This document shows positions 15,316 through 16,571 of a DNA stretch of 16,571 nucleotides, piece by piece. Source of the stretch: DASTBU01 sp035711845. Lineage in GTDB: Bacteria > Acidobacteriota > Vicinamibacteria > Vicinamibacterales > 2-12-FULL-66-21. Location of the stretch: assembly GCA_035711845.1 (NCBI GenBank), contig DASTBU010000073.1:1-16571 (forward strand), in the 5' to 3' direction. A program made the position numbers and the translations under genes. The notes under the pieces are model-generated. The model saw only the letters and a program-made list of their open reading frames with translations. It was not told the DNA's origin and did no database searches. Every line of letters starts with the position of its first letter. The first letter of the stretch is position 1.

Positions 15316-15396
15316 GGGGACGGGCGCCTTAAGGTGACTGTCCCCTTAGGGTGCCTGTCCCCTTAAGGCACCAGTCCCCTTAAGGGGACTGTCCCC
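15316..15396. repeat. 17-bp tandem repeat array C
   Basis: The inverted unit GGGGACGGGCGCCTTAA (15316-15332) is followed by direct units at 15333-15349, 15350-15366 and 15367-15383 and a truncated unit at 15384-15396. The same 18-base perfect palindrome found in array A is repeated at 15373-15390, and the last 30 bases of arrays A and C differ at only two positions. The array ends six bases before the Shine-Dalgarno of the P1 peptidase gene, within its 5' region. Transcripts starting upstream of it would carry a stable leader hairpin. Confidence 0.88.
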
Positions 15397-15413
15397 CTCT
15401 CGGGAGAATCGCC

Positions 15414-16544
15414 ATGCAGCAGAGCGGACGGACGGCGGTGTGCGCCGCGGCCATTTGGGTGTCCACCGGGTTGATGTCGGCGCAGGAGCGCCCCCGGGCG
15501 CGGGATCTCGGGATCGCGCCGGGCATCGGCGCTCCGGGGCCGTTCAACGCCATCACTGACGTCCCCGGCGTGCGCGTGGGCCAGACGACGATCGTCTCGG
15601 GCGAGAATGTCCGAACGGGGGTGACCGCAATCCTCCCGCACGCCGGCAATCTCTTTCGCGACAAGGTCGCCGGGGCGGTCTTCGTCGGCAACGCCTTCGG
15701 CAAACTCGCTGGCTCGACGCAGGTCCAGGCGCTCGGCACGATCGAGGCGCCGATCGTGCTGACCAACACGCTCTCGGTCGGCACGGCGCTCGAAGCGACG
15801 GTCCGGTGGACCATCGCGCAGCCCGGCAACGAGAATGTCCGATCGGTGAATGGGCTGGTCGGGGAGACGAACGACGGCGGCCTGAACGACATCCGCGGAC
15901 TGCACGTCACCGCAGAGCACGTGATCGCCGCGATCACGGGCGCCAGGGACGGTCCGGTCCAGGAGGGCGCGGTAGGCGCGGGAACAGGAACGATCGCGTT
16001 CGGCTGGAAGGGCGGAATCGGCACCTCGTCGCGCGTCGTTCAGCAAGGCGACCATCAGTGGATGGTCGGCGTGCTCGTCCAATCGAACTACGGCGGACGC
16101 CTGACGATCGCCGGCGTGCCCGTCTGGCGGGAGATGTCCCCTGGCGGCGCACCCGGTTATCCCCCGCCCTCCGCCGACGGATCCTGCATGATCGTCGTCG
16201 GCACTGACGCGCCGCTCGATGCGCGGGATCTCGAGCGCCTCGCGGCACGCGCTATTTTTGCGATGGCGCGGACAGGCTCGACCTACTCGAACGGCAGCGG
16301 GGACTTCGCGATCGCCTTCTCGGCGCATCCGTCGCTGCGCGTCACCGGCGCCACAGCCCCGCAGGCTCGAACCGTGCTGCCGACCGACTCGATCTCGGGC
16401 CTCTTCGAAGCCGTGCTGGACGCCACCGAAGAAGCGATTTACAACTCGCTGCTACGCGCGACCGATACGACCGGCAACGGCCGCCCGGTTCGCGCGCTGC
16501 CGATTGCGGAGCTTCGGGGTGTGCTCAAGAAGTATGGACGATAG
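15414..16544 (+). CDS. Exported P1/DmpA-family (S58) aminopeptidase
   Basis: This 376-residue protein is a DmpA/BapA-type N-terminal-nucleophile aminopeptidase. The precursor cleaves itself between a Gly and a Ser, and the new N-terminal Ser is the nucleophile. Here the site is G256-S257 in ADGSCMIVVGTDAP. N225 in QSNYGG lies 32 residues before it, the same spacing as the Asn/Ser pair known for DmpA. Other family stretches are LGIAPGIGAPGPFNAITDVPGVRVGQ, IVLTNTLSVGTA and GETNDGGLNDIRG. A signal peptide (about residues 1-23, ending GLMSA) indicates export, while some relatives are cytoplasmic. The ATG at 15414 is seven bases after GGAG (15403-15406). Known relatives release N-terminal D- or L-amino acids or beta-amino acids; specificity here cannot be read from the sequence. 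Only 27 uninformative bases follow before the window ends. Confidence 0.92.
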   Translation: MQQSGRTAVCAAAIWVSTGLMSAQERPRARDLGIAPGIGAPGPFNAITDVPGVRVGQTTIVSGENVRTGVTAILPHAGNLFRDKVAGAVFVGNAFGKLAGSTQVQALGTIEAPIVLTNTLSVGTALEATVRWTIAQPGNENVRSVNGLVGETNDGGLNDIRGLHVTAEHVIAAITGARDGPVQEGAVGAGTGTIAFGWKGGIGTSSRVVQQGDHQWMVGVLVQSNYGGRLTIAGVPVWREMSPGGAPGYPPPSADGSCMIVVGTDAPLDARDLERLAARAIFAMARTGSTYSNGSGDFAIAFSAHPSLRVTGATAPQARTVLPTDSISGLFEAVLDATEEAIYNSLLRATDTTGNGRPVRALPIAELRGVLKKYGR

Positions 16545-16571
16545 GGAGGGATGGACAGTAGTCACGTACGA

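Noticed and set aside
186..15396. 17-bp arrays as CRISPR
   Set aside because: Units are contiguous, with no spacers of constant length and no cas genes nearby.

Overview
The window is about 16.6 kb of GC-rich bacterial chromosome. It most likely comes from an Acidobacteriota, plausibly the Vicinamibacteria (subdivision 6) lineage. This rests on family content rather than a phylogenetic marker: a PadR-type regulator translationally coupled to a large ATPase-less duplicated MacB/FtsX permease (the ADOP type, typical of Acidobacteriota), secreted peptidases carrying Gly/Arg-rich insertions, and arrays of short 17-bp repeats of the GGTGCCTGTCCCC kind. There are no rRNA, tRNA, CRISPR, phage or transposase genes.

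Layout: (1) 1-285, a gene-free stretch ending in repeat array A, which runs to within two bases of the next start codon. (2) 286-3284, a PadR regulator and ADOP permease sharing an ATGA overlap. (3) 3285-3521, a spacer with a twelve-unit heptamer array. (4) 3522-4937, an exported M19-type dipeptidase, followed by a hairpin that also faces the convergent genes beyond it. (5) 5033-10821, a minus-strand two-gene operon, DUF2339 (very large polytopic membrane protein) then DUF3999 (signal peptide, long extracytoplasmic part, C-terminal anchor), again with an ATGA overlap. (6) 10941-11618, uridine kinase, divergent from DUF2339. (7) Repeat array B, filling most of the gap between convergent udk and dut. 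(8) 11702-12130, dUTPase on the minus strand. (9) 12242-15220, a large secreted S9-family (prolyl-oligopeptidase-like) peptidase on the minus strand, with a strong hairpin just past its stop. (10) Repeat array C, between the divergent S9 gene and (11) 15414-16544, an exported P1/DmpA-type (S58) self-processing aminopeptidase.

How the genes fit together: three exported hydrolases (M19, S9, S58) together suggest scavenging of extracellular or periplasmic peptides, but they are separate transcription units, so a joint pathway is inference. udk and dut are pyrimidine housekeeping genes. PadR-ADOP is probably a ligand-responsive regulator and permease pair. The DUF2339-DUF3999 pair is a conserved but functionally unassigned envelope unit.

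I found no clear-cut new defence or biosynthetic system. The least explained signals are the three 17-bp-phased repeat arrays, which share one architecture (an inverted first unit, direct units, a truncated last unit, and TGCA just upstream) and abut gene boundaries; the internal duplication of the DUF3999 protein; and the independent RGG-type insertions in two unrelated secreted peptidases.
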